Both the position numbers and the translations under genes were made by a program. Below, piece after piece: positions 1 through 20,750 of a DNA stretch of 64,000 bases. Where the stretch lies: contig NC_068972.1 of the NCBI RefSeq assembly GCF_016808095.1, forward strand, positions 1,736,001 through 1,800,000, read 5' to 3'. A model generated the notes under the pieces. The model was not told the DNA's origin. It ran no database searches and saw only the letters and a program-made list of their open reading frames with translations. Each line of letters begins with the position of its first letter. The stretch's first letter is position 1. The DNA comes from Vigna angularis (Eukaryota > Streptophyta > Magnoliopsida > Fabales > Fabaceae).

Positions 1-170
1 TAAAGCCTATTTGTCATGCATGTAAGTTCACTGCATTTATTAAGTTTCTTCTGCAGAACATCTAAAATATCATGGATTCACGGTTATCTAAGAGAAGTAA
101 ATAGAGCAAAACAGATTAAACGGATAATAAATCACAATCAAAGAGGTATTTATGCCTCTTACTTAACAAC

Positions 171-2538
171 CTGTAAGCTTCCATGAGGGCATTATAAGTA
201 TATACATCAGGTTCAAGCCCTGCTTCTTGCATTTGCTCAAACACTTCTTCTGCTTTTTCGCACAGTCCTTCTCTCGCAAATGCATTCACCAGAGCAGTGT
301 ATGTGCAAATGTTAGGTTTGCACTTTTGGTTGGTCATTTCATGAAACATTTTTAAGGCCATAAAGGATTTACCAGCCTGCATAATTTTTAAAATTTAAGA
401 CTTTATGTTATGACTGCACTGTAAGGAAAACACTAGAATGTATGCATAAAAGTCTATATATCATAAATGTCTTGAAAATGTGTCATCTTTGTAGCTGTGA
501 AGGTCATCAACAATTACACAGATTTGGTTTAGTCGAGGACAGTCACAAAATTTGTTGCCTAATTTTGAAACCCATCAGATCCGATCTTACAGAAAATGTC
601 AAAAGTAAAATTACAGTCAGAAAATATAGAATCTTCATAAGCTCACCTTTCCATATAAATTTATCAACATGGTATAAGTTTCAGTGGTTGGCTTGCAGGC
701 ATCCCTCTTCATTCTCTGGAAAATCTCTTCTACTTTGTGAGAATTTCCTCCTTTCATTAACCCATTTATATAAGCATTGTATACAACTGCACCTGGATTA
801 TTTATTCTCATATGGTTAGCTATTTTAAAGGATCAAATTTCCAGTTATAAAAAATGGATGCACATAAAAGTTTTGCATGCAAAAAATATTGGGTAAAGTT
901 TGGAATAGCCTCAATAAATGCCGAAGAAAACCAAAGTTGGTGAAAACAAGTTACATAAAATGTGTTTTTCACTTCCCCTAACATCTTATCTCTTCCCTGT
1001 GTTTGAAATCTAAAATTGAATATTCACCATGTCATTGCATAGAAGTTGGCATAAAAACCTTTTCACTATCCAAGGTTCCTAGTAAACAAAATTGAAAAGG
1101 TTACTAGAATGAAAAATATATAGTCAGCATGTCTAACTAAGATGACCCTTGAGGAATCCGTGGAAAGAGCAAGGAAATGACACAACATGTGTGGATGAAC
1201 AAGGTAATTCAGGAACATACTTGAAGGAAGACCATAATTTCTCGTTTCTGCAAAGACTGCTTCTGCCTTTTCTAGTAGCCCAGACAAGCAATAAGCCTTT
1301 ATAAGAAGGGCATAGGTATCTTCAGTGGGAATGCATCGAGTCTCCAGAAGCTGCAGATATGTGGATTCGGCCTCCTTGTATAAAAGCTTTTGCCCAAAAG
1401 CATCTATGAGTAAGTTATAGCAGATTACATCTGGCTTATAGGAGCTCCTTAGCAGTATCCATCTACATATCTGTACAGTTTTTTCTGTTATGAAATACCA
1501 AAACAAACTGATAACTTCGTTAAACAAAAACAAAAATTTAGTGTCACTGCCCTAGTATTCATGCCGCTTTAGTCCCATAAAATAGACAATGACAGGTGAC
1601 ACCTGAACATGAAGGTATGATGGATTTAACAGGCAACCCATACAGTTAACGCTTCAAAGAATTTGACTGGCAAAAACATTACCAGCAAGGTAAATCTGCT
1701 AGAAGAAGAAAAAAGTTTATGAAACAAATGTTGTCATTATCAATACTAGAGACAGACACAACATATTTTGGTAAGAGAAAGAGAATGAAAGTAGTTAATC
1801 TATAGAGTAAAACAGAAAACTAAGATTTGAGTGTGGAGTTACAAAACATTACAATCAGCTGAAGATAAAATGGGTTAAGAATGGCCTACACTAAAAATCG
1901 ATATATTGTAACATCTTTTCAGAGGCATAATCATGTTTAATAATCCAATAAAAGACAATAGCCATGCAAAAATGAAAAATAAATGAGAAGTTTGAAGGCA
2001 GCAATGTGAGTTTCTGACCCAAATGATTGAATCCCATTTTTTCCTCATCCGAAGTTGAACAGCCACAGTGAAAATATCATCCCATAAGTCAAGAGTGGCT
2101 GGAAACTTTTCCAGTGAACTCCAAATACCCTCACTCTCCACACCCTTTTCAAGGAAATCCAGAATCTCCTGTGCAGTTGGACTCAACACAGGGAAAATCC
2201 CATCAACAAACCCAGAACCGTATTTCCATCCTCGTCCTCTCAAAGAACCACCTGGTCATAGAAAACTACACACTTTTCAAACATGACACAAACACACATG
2301 TTTCAATGAACAAGCGAACATACTCATGTTTCAAGAGTTTGTTACATTTTTTCCTGGACACTTTTTTGTGATTGAAGTTCCTTAGTTTCCCATTTCTGTC
2401 AATGTAAACGCTGTCTCTTTTGAACTTCTCCAGAGCCACACTACTGGAATCATTGGCTTTCCATTCAGAATCATTCATGCAAGCTCGTGGTTCTATAAGG
2501 GTGTGGCTTAGAGTGCATATAGAATTTAACCTGTGCAT
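171..2538 (-). CDS. P-class pentatricopeptide repeat protein, 5' part of gene (At2g35130-like)
   Basis: Five coding exons can be joined in one frame on the minus strand: 2538-2346, 2251-2019, 1470-1221, 792-647 and 376-171. All use GT-AG introns, and phases agree throughout (1028 nt, about 342 residues). Position 170 is an intron donor, so the gene continues beyond the left edge. The product begins with a basic region (…YIDRNGKLRNFNHKK) and a WKYGSGFVDGIFP segment, then shows at least five P-type 35-residue PPR repeats and the start of a sixth, for example PDVICYNLLIDAFGQ, PTTETYTMLINLYGK and PNICTYTALVNAFAREG. The order and wording match my recollection of Arabidopsis At2g35130. P-class PPR proteins bind organellar RNA; the target here is unknown. 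The start at 2538 is the first in-frame ATG of that open stretch, but the frame stays open upstream, so the true start and any transit peptide are uncertain. Confidence 0.88.
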
Positions 2539-3650
2539 GAGCCAACATTTAAGTTTCAGTGGCGCTTCAAGAGTGAATTGGCATAACTATGTCATGTGTC
2601 AATGCAACAGACCATGTACAAACATCTGTGAGAAAGAATGGAACACAAATTTGAAATGAAGAAAAATTGATGGAGCTTACATGAAGGCAAGTAGGAGAAG
2701 GTCCGAGTGTGGATAATGAATGATTGGATTTTTTTTCTAAGTGGAGAAATATGGGCCTTTTGATATGGAACAAATGGACAAATGAATGCAAATATCAATG
2801 AAAAGATCTTAGGAAAGGTTTAAATGGAAGACCAATTTCATGGCTTGTAAGAATTAAATCTATGATCTGATGTGCCAACACAATCTAGAAAAAAATAATA
2901 TGATTTTTGTATTTTCCATTTCTTACTCAATCAATTTTTTTTACTTATGAAAAATAATTAATCCTTTTTTAGGAATTTAATAAGAATTTATAAAAAAAAT
3001 TGTTTTAATATCTGTGCCCTTTATATAAATTTAGATACTTTAGTTTTCTTATTAAATTTGTTTAATTTATTCAATTACATATATATATATTTTATATTTT
3101 TAATTAAATTTTTACTCTTTTTTTAATAAATAAATAGTGAGGTGAAAATTAATTTTTCTTGTCTTATCCCATTATTTTACTTACATTTTAAAAAATATTA
3201 AATTTTGTGATTAATATAAAACAATATTTCAATTAATATAAACGGATAAGTAATTTTTATTATTTCAAATTAATAAAATATTTATTACTCTAATTTGTAA
3301 TGAAATTTAAAATATAAAGAATGTATTGAAATATAAACAAATTGTAAACTATAAATTAATTTGTAATAAGTTTAAAATTTTAAAATAAACTATTTAAAAA
3401 AATTATTCAATGTTTTTATATTAATTAAATTAATTTAAAAACTAATTAAATAAGATATAATATAATATATTACAACAAATACCCTTTTTTACATCAACAT
3501 AAACTTTTCTATGGTAAAAAAGAAAAACAACCTTCTCATCCCATATGCCACACTATATACCTTTTTAATTTTTTTTATATTAATTTTCTGTTAAATATAT
3601 TTATAGTATCGATATTATTTTTCCATTTTACTTTTGACTCTTTTGAGAAT
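2539..3650. other. Divergent intergenic region between PPR and proteasome genes
   Basis: This stretch of about 1.1 kb separates the 5' ends of two genes transcribed away from each other. The part from 2880 to 3650 is extremely AT-rich with short poly-A/T runs. A TATA-like CTATATAC lies near 3552 and could serve the plus-strand gene. Small open frames at 2567-2798 show no recognisable similarity. It probably holds both promoters, but no specific operator can be named. Confidence 0.5.
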
Positions 3651-3738
3651 GCCCCTTGAGCAAGCAAATTAAGTTCAAAAGCCGAACCCTCTGCTGCAGT
3701 GCGGGACACTCATTTGGCATTCGCAGATCCAACAGGAG

Positions 3739-5462
3739 GTAGGGTTTCTTCCCTTACGTGTTTTTGATTTTATTTTGCATTGCAATTTCAATTTCAATTT
3801 CGTTTCCCCTTTCCTCACTTACCCCTCTTTGATTCACTGCATGTTGTCCAATTCTAATCTATTCTTGTCCATTCTTTGGATGGATGATCTGATGATGTTT
3901 ACTCAATAGTGTGCTGACTCATGATTGCTCGTGAGTCAGTGGTTGCTTTGAGCTGGGTATGGCTGTGTATATGAGAGCTTCTGCACCAGCCATCGTCGTT
4001 ATTCGGTGAATATCACACTAAATGGGTTGATTAAGGGAGGCATAGAAATTTAAAGAAACGAAGTAAAGAAAGGGAATCTGAGGGAATTTGTGTTTAAATG
4101 TTTATAGAAAAGGTATCAAAGGGTGAGAGAGAGAGACAGCTGGCAAGTGAGAATGAGAGGTCGGTTTTCTGTATGTTTTAAAACGAAAGGAAAATGTTCA
4201 GTTTGAGGGATATTTTGAATTAGAGAGGGTGCGGTCGGGTGGTTGGTCTTGTGCCTTTAGGGTTCAGTATCAAGTTGGCTAAAAAGAATTGGAGAGAAAT
4301 ATCAGAGTGGTTCAGTATCAAGTGTTGATAAACATGAGAGAGATGTGTGTATATGGGACTGGTTTTTGGATTGCCGAATAAGGAATTGATTACTCCTTTA
4401 CAGGGGGAGTTCTTGGTGAATATCTCGTACTAATTCATTGCTTGTCTTTGCTTTGGCATTGTGATCGCTTTTGCAACAGTGTACTTGTTACTGTTTTGCA
4501 ACAGTGTACTTGTTACTGTTTTGCAACTTCTATAAAACCACTGTTGTTGTTGAACTTTTCAATTTATTACATTTGTTGGTCATTTCTTTTTGAGTGGTGC
4601 GTTGTCATCTATGAAGATGTGTTGCCTGCCAAAGCTTGCATCACTTATGAACGTATGTTTAAATTAAGTAAAAATTATAAATTTAGGATTTTCTTTATGG
4701 TAATCTGGTTAGATGTTTTCTTAATCTTGGAGCATATTAAAATCTCCTTAAGCTTAATTGTCCACTGGAGTTTTGTGTTCCTGGTGTACAAGTCCAGTAA
4801 CTGTGTTGATTACTTTGGTAGGCACGGTGATAATCTCAGTACACAAGAAATATGAACCTCTGTTCTATTTCCTTTATTGGAGATAATCAGTGGCTCCAGG
4901 TTTTTGAAGGACAGTGTAGGAGTTATAGGAAACTTTAGCAGTCTGAAAATACCCAATATAAGGACTAGGTGAATGCCGTACATTATTATTGAAATTTCTA
5001 CAATGCTTGTATTAGATTTATGATGTTAGATTGATATCTGATTATTATTTTAACTAGACTACATTTCAATTACTTATAATGAGGCTACATTAGCAGCTTA
5101 TTATAGTAAGTTCTACTGTGCTCGTGTATGTTTTATATTGTTAGATTTGACTTTCTAAATTAATATTAGATTGTTAAATTATAAACTGTAGGGCTTGAGA
5201 AATATACTGGTAGATTAACAAATGTGCTAAAAGTGGTAAGCAGTAATCATGTGTGGGGATGTTTTCAGCCCTATCTGGGAATGTGGTAGGGGGTTGGGGA
5301 GGGAAAAATGTGTCCCCACCCCGGCTTGTTCCTATGCCTACAAAACCCCTTGAGGAGCAAACCATGCCTCTTTAGTAATTCCAATACCCCCCCGAACCTA
5401 TCCCCTTCTTTACTCATGCCCTTCTTTGTTCTAATCTCTTCTGCTTCCACCATTTTGTGCAG
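3739..5462 (+). other. 5'-UTR intron of the proteasome alpha-5 gene
   Basis: A GC-richer leader around 3680-3738 ends in GAG followed by a GTAGGG donor at 3739. A TTTTGTGCAG acceptor ends at 5462, 24 bases before the ATG at 5487. This is the usual arrangement of a leader intron in plant housekeeping genes. The 1.7-kb intron contains no convincing coding sequence; the open frame at 4442-4855 is low-complexity. Boundaries are inferred from splice consensus only. Confidence 0.6.
4469..4522. repeat. 25-bp tandem duplication in the leader intron
   Basis: Two exact copies of a 25-base unit (beginning TTTTGCAACAGTGTACTTG) lie head to tail at 4469-4493 and 4494-4518, with the start of a third. Perfect identity indicates a recent slippage or duplication event. 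No function is implied. Confidence 0.85.
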
Positions 5463-5486
5463 TAATTTCACCAAATTTTATCAGAG

Positions 5487-9297
<3,811 letters not shown>

Positions 9298-10242
9298 TTT
9301 TCTTTTAGTGACTTCCTCTGTTCAACATTTATGTTTCCTATACCTCTTGTCTGTACGTCTAATTATTTAGCATTCTGAGGAATATTTCTTTGGTGGATGA
9401 TGCTATGCAGTGCTACACTTGTGATCAAGTTGTCCACTGTATCAGATTATATTGTCATATTTGCTGCATTCAGTGATATTGAGGACCAAAAAATCCATGA
9501 CTGATGCTCGAATACCATGCTTTTTTTTCCTACTGGATGAAATTTTAAGGAATGGGTCCAATTTTTCGCACCTTACAAATATCTTTTGTCCAGTATTATT
9601 TTTTATTCTGGTATAGGCATTTCAGAATATACGTTCCTATTTTGGAATGAAAAAGAGTAAACAGAGATATTTGTAAGGTGCAGAAGCAAATATAGATGGA
9701 GGAAAAAGAAATGCAAATGATCCATAGGCATTGTGTGCACTATTGAAAGAAAAGGAAAAATCAAGATACATTAAAAAAAAATACTTCCTCGGCCAATTGT
9801 ATCACTGTAATAGATGTGGTTCCTGATTGGTTATTTTCCTTTAAAAACTATATCATTGTTAAAATTTTCTACAGAAACTATTATCCTTTTTTCAAAAACA
9901 TACTTCAGTTATAAACTATCATCACTAGTTTTTTAATCTCATTATATTATTATTACTAGAAAAACACGCTTTACATTTGAAAAATTTTAAATGTAATTTG
10001 AGTTATTGAATTTTATTAATTAAAAAGTTATAAAAATAATCTTAAGTGTTGAAAAATAACTGTTAAGTGTAGCACTTACAATGAAGTTAGTAATTATGTA
10101 TTTTATGTGTAAATGAAATAGTTATATTTAAGAATAATTTAAAAGAAAATTGCAACATCTTAAATGGCATCAATTAGTCTTGTGCATTGAGATACTTTAA
10201 CTACATGTTATAGCTTCTTTAGCTTTTTATAAAACAAATTTT
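9298..10242. other. 3' flank of the proteasome gene; no gene seen
   Basis: The first few hundred bases are probably the 3' UTR of the proteasome gene. The remainder is AT-rich sequence without an open frame, repeat boundary or RNA gene that I can support. Confidence 0.5.
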
Positions 10243-11693
10243 CTCCAACATTCTAATAGAAAAAAGATTAAAATTGATGTTTTCATAAATTAATTCACTA
10301 TACATATAAGTACATTTTTAATATAAAGAAAATGTGATTTTTAGTGGTTCTCCGTATTTGGTTTGGTTTGCAACCTTGTTTAGATGGAATTTAACTCTAA
10401 TTATATTATAATAATACACTTAGAAAAGAAAAGAAAAAATTAAACGACTGCGTAAACATGGATTTACATTTTCTTAACGCGTTCTTATATTCTTATTCAT
10501 CGATTTTAAAAAATTATATTTAGCAATATAATTTTTAACTCAATAACTTTTTTATCTTGATATTATATTTATATTAATATTATTTATCTTAAGATTATGT
10601 TGGTTTAAAATTACTCTAAAGTGGTGAATAGTGTCTTTCAGTGTGAAACTTACAAAATACCATGTCGGGGCAAATTTTTCCACGACTCCCTTAATTTTAT
10701 CATGCATTTTCATAAATTTCAAATTTCAAAATTTAACTTTTAGTTTCAATTTCACATGGTTCAGAGATGTTTTCGATTATATAATTTAAAATGTTAAACA
10801 TTAATATTTTTTATTTTAAAATACACAATCTAAAGTATTCATTTATACTTTGAAGCATATAATTCTTTATATAAAATTTATATTTGAGGATATATAATTT
10901 GAAATACAAAAGGTAAAAAAAATGCATTTTAGAATGTAAATAGGCTTGCATAGCCATCTTAAAATAATTCCACACGGTAATAATGTGTGGTTCATGAGTC
11001 TTGAATGCTTTTTTATTTTGTATTTTATAATGTATATTTCAGGATATAAAATTTATATTTTAGAATGTAAAATTTAGAATGTTTATTTTGTAGTTTGAAT
11101 TATACATCTTTAAAAATATATAATTTTTATTTTATATTACACATTTTATAATATAAAATTTATATTTTACATTATACGAATAAAATAAAAATATATTTTA
11201 AACTATATAATTTAAAATATAAAAAGAATACATGGAGTGGGAATGAAAAGCCTTTGACAAAAGATAAAATAATCATTTTAAAATATGTAGATAGGGAAAG
11301 AAATTGTGGAAGTGCAAAAAGTAAAAGCCTTATTCAAGATCCAATTTGAATGAATTAAAGAAAAAGTTGAATAGGCTGGGTTAATTTTCAAAATTTGCTT
11401 TTTATTTTCAAAATTTAAAATTAAATTTTGGAGACAGAGTAAGAGAGTTGACTCTCTAATTTTATTTTTACTTTGAAAATTTAAAATTAATTTTTTTATT
11501 TATATTATTTAAATGATATAAGTAAATAAAAATATTTTTATTAGATTACTAACACTCATAAATCAAATTTTAAATATTAAGTATAAAAAATAATTTAATA
11601 TATAAAATTAATAATTATTTAATTTATCTGATTAAAAATATCAATTAACAAATTTAAAATCAGAAAATATTACTATAATTATGTGTGTTTTTA

Positions 11694-11695
<2 letters not shown>

Positions 11696-11751
<56 letters not shown>
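11696..11751. repeat. (TA)n microsatellite
   Basis: Pure TA array of about 55 bp inside copy A. The equivalent place in copy B (about 17705) holds only a few TA units, so the array expanded after the duplication. Confidence 0.95.
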
Positions 11752-11754
<3 letters not shown>

Positions 11755-11867
11755 AAAAACAAATTAAGATTTTAAACCTATTTTATTACATTAGACCAGT
11801 AAATTATATTATGTTTTTACAAACCAACAGAGCTGAAAAATAATAGACTAGATTCACAAATTGTATA

Positions 11868-14383
<2,516 letters not shown>

Positions 14384-14577
14384 GTATCATAGAAAAATAT
14401 ATAAATAAATGCATAATATAAAAATATTTATAAACTAATTAAAATATATTTTAATCCCAAAAATTATACTTTTTACTTTACTATTTTTCTCTCTATATAT
14501 TATTTTCTTCTTTTGTTATTGATTTTTTAACAAATTACAACACAGTGGAAACTTTTGTCTGGTCCCTCTGTTCTGGT

Positions 14578-14645
14578 TAAATGTCAGGTGGTCACGTATA
14601 ACTTTTTTTCCTTTTAAAGTCATCGTCCAAATGAATGGATAGGTG

Positions 14646-14733
<88 letters not shown>

Positions 14734-14764
14734 TTAAATGTCAGTGGTCACGTATAACTTTTTT
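14578..14764. repeat. Internal duplication bracketing a (TA)n array
   Basis: A segment starting TAAATGTCAGGTGGTCACG occurs at 14578 and again, with one base missing, at 14735. Between them is a pure TA array at about 14648-14730. Copy B of the large duplication has this segment only once (about 18039), so the internal duplication and the TA expansion arose in copy A only. Confidence 0.8.
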
Positions 14765-16367
14765 CTTTTTCAAACCATTATCTAAATGGATAGATAGTAT
14801 TTATAGATAATATATTTATATATATATATATAATGAATAATTATTATTTTAATATTTATTTATAAAGAGATTGGATATAAGTATAGGATATTTATTATTG
14901 GCAAAGAGTTCACATTAAAATTTAATTTATAATTTCTTAAAATATATTTAATTAAAATTTAATTTATATTTTATTAAATTAAATTTAAAATTTAATTTAG
15001 TTTACTTTATATTTATATTTTTTAATTTTATTCTAAAAATATAAATATTTTTTAAAACATTTGTTGATATTCATAAATATTTATGAGTTTTATAAAATTT
15101 ATAAGTAAAAGAATACATCCTTAGAAAAAATATTGTTAAAATTTAAGTATGAATCATAGTTTTACATTTGATAAAAATAAAAAAGATAAATTATTATATA
15201 AAAGTAAAATACTTATTAATCCATTTTCTTAAAATTTTGGTAAACTGAGATGTGAATTCCTTATATAATTTAATTCATATTTCACGTATTTTTATCTTTT
15301 GAATAAATCTCCTCCTTTTACCTCTTTAATAAACTCCAAACAGGTAGCATAAAGTAATTGTGTTACTAATTTTTAGATTTATCGAATGAGTATAGTTTCA
15401 TATATATTTTGGAAAAAGAAAATGCCATCTTAATTAATTTTATATTATAACAAGACACACCTTTTAAAGATTATACATGAAAATGAATTTCATGATTTTA
15501 TTACATCCTTTTTCAAAAGAAACTTTAATAGTTTTATAATAGAAAAAGTTTAGGGCGATGACAACAAAAAGCGTTTTCTTAAAATGTCTGCAATAAATGT
15601 TACTCTTTTATTTCTATATCTAAAAAACATTTTATTTCCTATTTTTTTTATAAAAAGAAAAATTCAATGATAAATATATTTATTTAAGCGCACCTTACCT
15701 TACCCACTTTAAAAAAATGGCCAATACTTAAATAACATTTAGATTAAAATACAACCGAATAAAAATTCGCTCAGTATTTTCTTTACAAAATCTTCCAACA
15801 TTATTGAAGAAACAAAAAGTGTTGTATTCAATTTAACTTTTTATCTTTTAAAAAAATATAAAAATTCATTCTCTATACTTATTTTATCCATACATTATAT
15901 TAAATATGAATATAAAAATATGTCATCTAACCATTAATTTAAATAAAATAGTACATCGTACAACAGGAAACACAGAGTCCCCAAAGAAAAAAAAATAACA
16001 AAGACCTGATGTTCTTTTTTTTTTCAAACCTCTTATTTTTTTTTTAAAATTACGCTTATTTATTTTTAGTATATCAATAATCACAATTTCTTTTTTAAAT
16101 TATACATTTCGAAATGTCATCAAGTAAAATTTTTGGAAACATTTATTCTAAAAGATATAATTTGGACTCCTTTTTATTTACTAATCAAAATACAAATTTA
16201 AATAAATTATTGATAATAATTTTCAGGATACATAGAGAATTTCAAAAGGATATATAGTTGTTATTTTTAAAGTCATTCCTCTTAGAGTTACTTTTCATCT
16301 AATTTACATTAACTCTGACCTATTTAAAATTTTATAGAATTAAGGGCATGTTTGTATTATTAATTAC

Positions 16368-19300
16368 TCCAACATTTCTAGTAGAAAAAAGAATTAAAAT
16401 AGTTCGTAAATTAATTTACTATACATATATAAGTACATTTTTAATACAAAGAAAACGTGGTTTTTATTTGTTCTCCGTGTTTGGTTTGGTTTGCAACCTT
16501 GTTTACATGGAGTTTCACTCTAATTATATTATAATAATACACTCACAAAAAATTAAAACGTCAGTGTAAACATGGATTTACATTTGTTTAACGACACGTC
16601 TTGTTTCACAAAAAATTATATTTAGCAATATAATTTTTATCTTAATAACTTTTTTATCTTGATACTACTATGTTTATATTAATACTATTTATGTTAAGAT
16701 TATGTTGGTTTAAAATTACTCTAAAGTGGTGAGTAGTGTGTTTCAGTGTGAAACTTACAAAATACTTTTTCAGCATTCCCTTAATTTCATCATGCATTTT
16801 TATAAATTTCAAAATTCAAAAATTAACTTCAGATGGTTTAGAGATGTTTTGGATTATATAATTTAAAAATGTTAAACATTAATATTTTTTATTTTAAAAT
16901 ACAAAATCCAAAATATACAATGTAAAGTATTGAATTTATATTTTGAAGCATATAGTTTTTAATATAAAATTTATATTTGAGAATATATAATTTGAAATAC
17001 AAAAAAAAAATGCATTTTAGAATAAATATTTAGAATGGGTGGTTCATGAGTCTTGAATGCTTTTGTATTTTATAATGTATATTTCAGGATATAAAATTTA
17101 TATTTTAGAATGTTTATTTTGTAGTTTGAATTATACATCTTTAAAAAATATAAACTTTTTATTTTATATTACACATTTCATAATATAAAATTTATATTTT
17201 ACATTATACGAATAAAATAAAAAGTATATTTTTAACTATATAATTTAAAATATAAAAATAATACATGGAGTGGGAATGAAAAGCCTTATGGGACTTGACA
17301 AAAGATAAAATAATCATTTTAAAAAATACTAGGGAAGGAAATTGTGGAAGTGCAAAAAGTAGAAGCCTTGTTCATGTCCAATTTGAATGAATCAAAGAAA
17401 GAGTTGAATAGTCAGTCTGTAAAATTTTTGTAGGCTGGGCTAATTTTCAATTTTTAAAATTAAATTTTGGAGACAGAGTAAGAGAGTTGACTCGGGAATT
17501 TTCATTTTACTTTCAAAATTTTAAATGATACAAGTCAATAAAAATATCTTCATTAGATTATTAACCTTCATAAATCAAATTGTAAATATTAAGTATACAA
17601 AAATGATTTAATATATAAAATTAATAATTATTTAATTTATCTGATTAAAAGTATAAATAAATTAATTAAAAATCAGAAAATATTAATATAATTATGTGTT
17701 TTTAATATATATATATCTAAAGCAATAAATTTTAAAAACATTAAGATTTTAAACCTATTTTATTACATTAGACCAGTAAATTATATTCTGTTTTTACAAA
17801 CCAACAGAGCCAGAAAATAATGGACTAGATTCACAAATTGTATCATAGAAAAAATAAATAAATAAATGCATAATATAAAAATATTTATACACTAATTAAA
17901 ATATATTTTAATCCCAAAAATTATAGTTTTTACTCTACTATTTTTCTCTATATATTAATATTTATTATTTTCCCTTTTGTTATTGATTTTTTCAAATTAC
18001 AAAACAGTGGAAACTTTTGTCTGGTCCCTCTATTCTGGTTAAATGTCAGGTGGTCACTGTATAACTTCTTTTCTTTTTCAAACCATTATCATGGATAGGT
18101 AGTATTTATAGATAATAAATATATATAAATAATGAATAATTATTATTTTAATATTTATTTATAACGGATATAAATGTCATTTGCATCCGTGAATACTTAT
18201 TATTGATAAAAAGTTCACATTGAAATTTAATTTATAATTTCTTTAGATTAAATTGAAATTTAATTTATATTTTATTAAATTAAATTTAATTTGATTTGAA
18301 ATATAATTTTTATTTAATTTAATTTAATTTTTATTTTATATCTTTAAAATTTATTTTAAAATTTATAAAACTTATAAATATCTTTTAAATAACATGAAAC
18401 TAAGTAACTGAAAAAAAAAAATTGTTACCGGTCCAATAACAAGCATACGATTCCGTTATCCTTATTATAAATAATTATATTGTTTATTTTTTTTTCTACT
18501 TTTATTTCATCACCTTTCTCTTTATTAATTTATTCTTTATCTACATAGACAACGTAGAATAAAGTAACTGTCAACTACATTTTTCATGACATATTTGAAA
18601 GATAATATACATAACATTTTTTTGACAACATTTTAACATCATATACATATCATTATGTAAATTGGTCCAAAATTATTCCACAATTAATAATAATAATCAT
18701 AAACAATAACATAAATCAATCACAGAATAACATATATATATTATTAAAATATTGTTAAAAAATATTGTCAAAATATCATTATTCATATTTGAATTGTGTT
18801 ATTAATTGCCATCTTAATTAATTTTATATTATAACAAATTTTAAAGATTGCACATTAAAATGAATTTCATGATTTCATTACATCCTTTTTCAAAGAAACT
18901 TTAATATTTTTACAATAGAAGAAAAAGGTTTAGGGTGATGCCAAAAAGCGTTTTCTTAAAAAGTATTCGATAAATTTTACTCTTTTACTACTATATCTAA
19001 AAAACATTTTATTTCCTATTTTTTTATAAAAAAAAAAGTTTTCAATGATAAATATATTTTATTCACAGGGTTTATTGCGTAAACAGAACATTTAAAAATA
19101 TGGCCAATATTTAACTAACATTTAGATTAAAATACAACCAAAGAAAAATTCGCTCAGTATTTTCTTTAAAAAATCTCCCAACAATTGAAGAAAAAAAAGG
19201 AATAATATTTGAAGTCTACAAGTAGAAAGAAAAATGATATTTCATAAACTTTATACATTTATTTGATACTACTCTTAATTATTATTATTTTTTTAATTTA

Positions 19301-19827
19301 AAAAAAATAAAAAAATTGAACTTTTATGATTATCTTATTTTTATATATTTATATTATGTTAAATGAATGTAAAAATATACCACTTTACCATTACTTTAAG
19401 TAAAATAGTATATACATGACATAAAACACAGCATCCAAAAAAAATAACAAATACATGATGTTCTTTTTTTTTCATACCTGTTATTTTAAAAAAAACAAAT
19501 ATTTTACTTTTATTTATTTTTAATATATCAATAATCACTATTTTTTTTAAATTATACATTTCGAAATGTCATCGAGTGAAAATTTGGGAAACATGTATTC
19601 TAAAATATATAATTTGGACACCTTTTTATTTACTAACCAAAATACATAATTTTAATTCTTAAATACATTATTGATAATGATTTTCAGGATACATAGAGGA
19701 TTTCAAAATGATATATAGTTGTTATTATCATAGTCATTCTCTTAGAGTTACTTTTCATCTAATTTACATTAACTCTGACATTTTTAAAATTTAATAGAAT
19801 TAAGGGCATGTTTGTATTATTAATTAC
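16368..19827. repeat. Right copy (B) of the tandemly duplicated non-coding segment
   Basis: Partner of 10243-16367 in direct orientation, immediately adjacent. It starts CTCCAACATTTC and ends ATTAATTAC, the same end as copy A. It preserves the empty insertion site for the solo LTR at about 17836. It is AT-rich throughout, with only short open frames in low-complexity DNA and no gene recognised. Confidence 0.85.
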
Positions 19828-20671
19828 GAAATGAGCTTACTCTTTACAGTTAAAAAAAAACCCTATCCAAATCTACTTCTTCTAATAACTATTTCATTAT
19901 GAAGATTAAATTGTGAAAAATGAAAGTATAGGAATGTTTGTATAATTTTCTCTTTTTGTATGTATGTCTACAAGGTGGAATATTGAAATTAAAAGTATTT
20001 ATAAATTTTGAAACTGTACAATAAAATACCTTTTAATCAAAAGCACCCCAATATACTTTTGAATCAACAAAATTATATATAAAAAATTAACATAATTTGG
20101 GAAAGAGTTCATTATATACTACATTTAAAGCCAGTGTACCAAAATTCAATAATCAACTTAATTTAAATAAAATAAAGTTGTAAATAAGCATGTGACATAA
20201 CGGGGCCATCACGATGTGAAGATATCCAAGCACGTTTAAGCAGAAAATGCCAAAGTGTATATGAACAAAGTCATTGATGGCATGAAGTTTAAATATAAGC
20301 AATGTAATGCATTGTCCAATAACAAAATCTATTAAATTAAACCATGAAAATCTTGAACCTAGTTTAAAATCCGAATAAACATATAGAAAGAAAGAAAAAG
20401 CAGAAAGTTGGTAAAAGAACCCTAATTTTGAAGCCTAATTTGCTTGCGCTATTAGTAAATTGCAGAAACTTCCACATCTGATTCCCTAACGCTGCACTTT
20501 AAAAACCCTTGATTAGATGAACTGAGAAGTCAAGTTTCAATGGAGCATGTTCAAATCCCTGCAAAAAAACAAGCCACGAATAATTGTCAATTTTACTGTT
20601 GCCAAAACTGAAAAGATGATTCTAAAACTGCTACTAATTACTTAGCTAAACTAGGGCACCGTATAGTTGGA

Positions 20672-20673
<2 letters not shown>

Positions 20674-20745
<72 letters not shown>
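20674..20745. repeat. (TA)n microsatellite
   Basis: Pure TA array of about 70 bp in intergenic DNA. Confidence 0.95.

Positions 20746-20750
<5 letters not shown>

Noticed and set aside
4442..4855. 137-codon plus-strand open frame upstream of the proteasome ATG
   Set aside because: Lies within the 5'-UTR intron, includes a recent 25-bp tandem duplication and has no recognisable domain.
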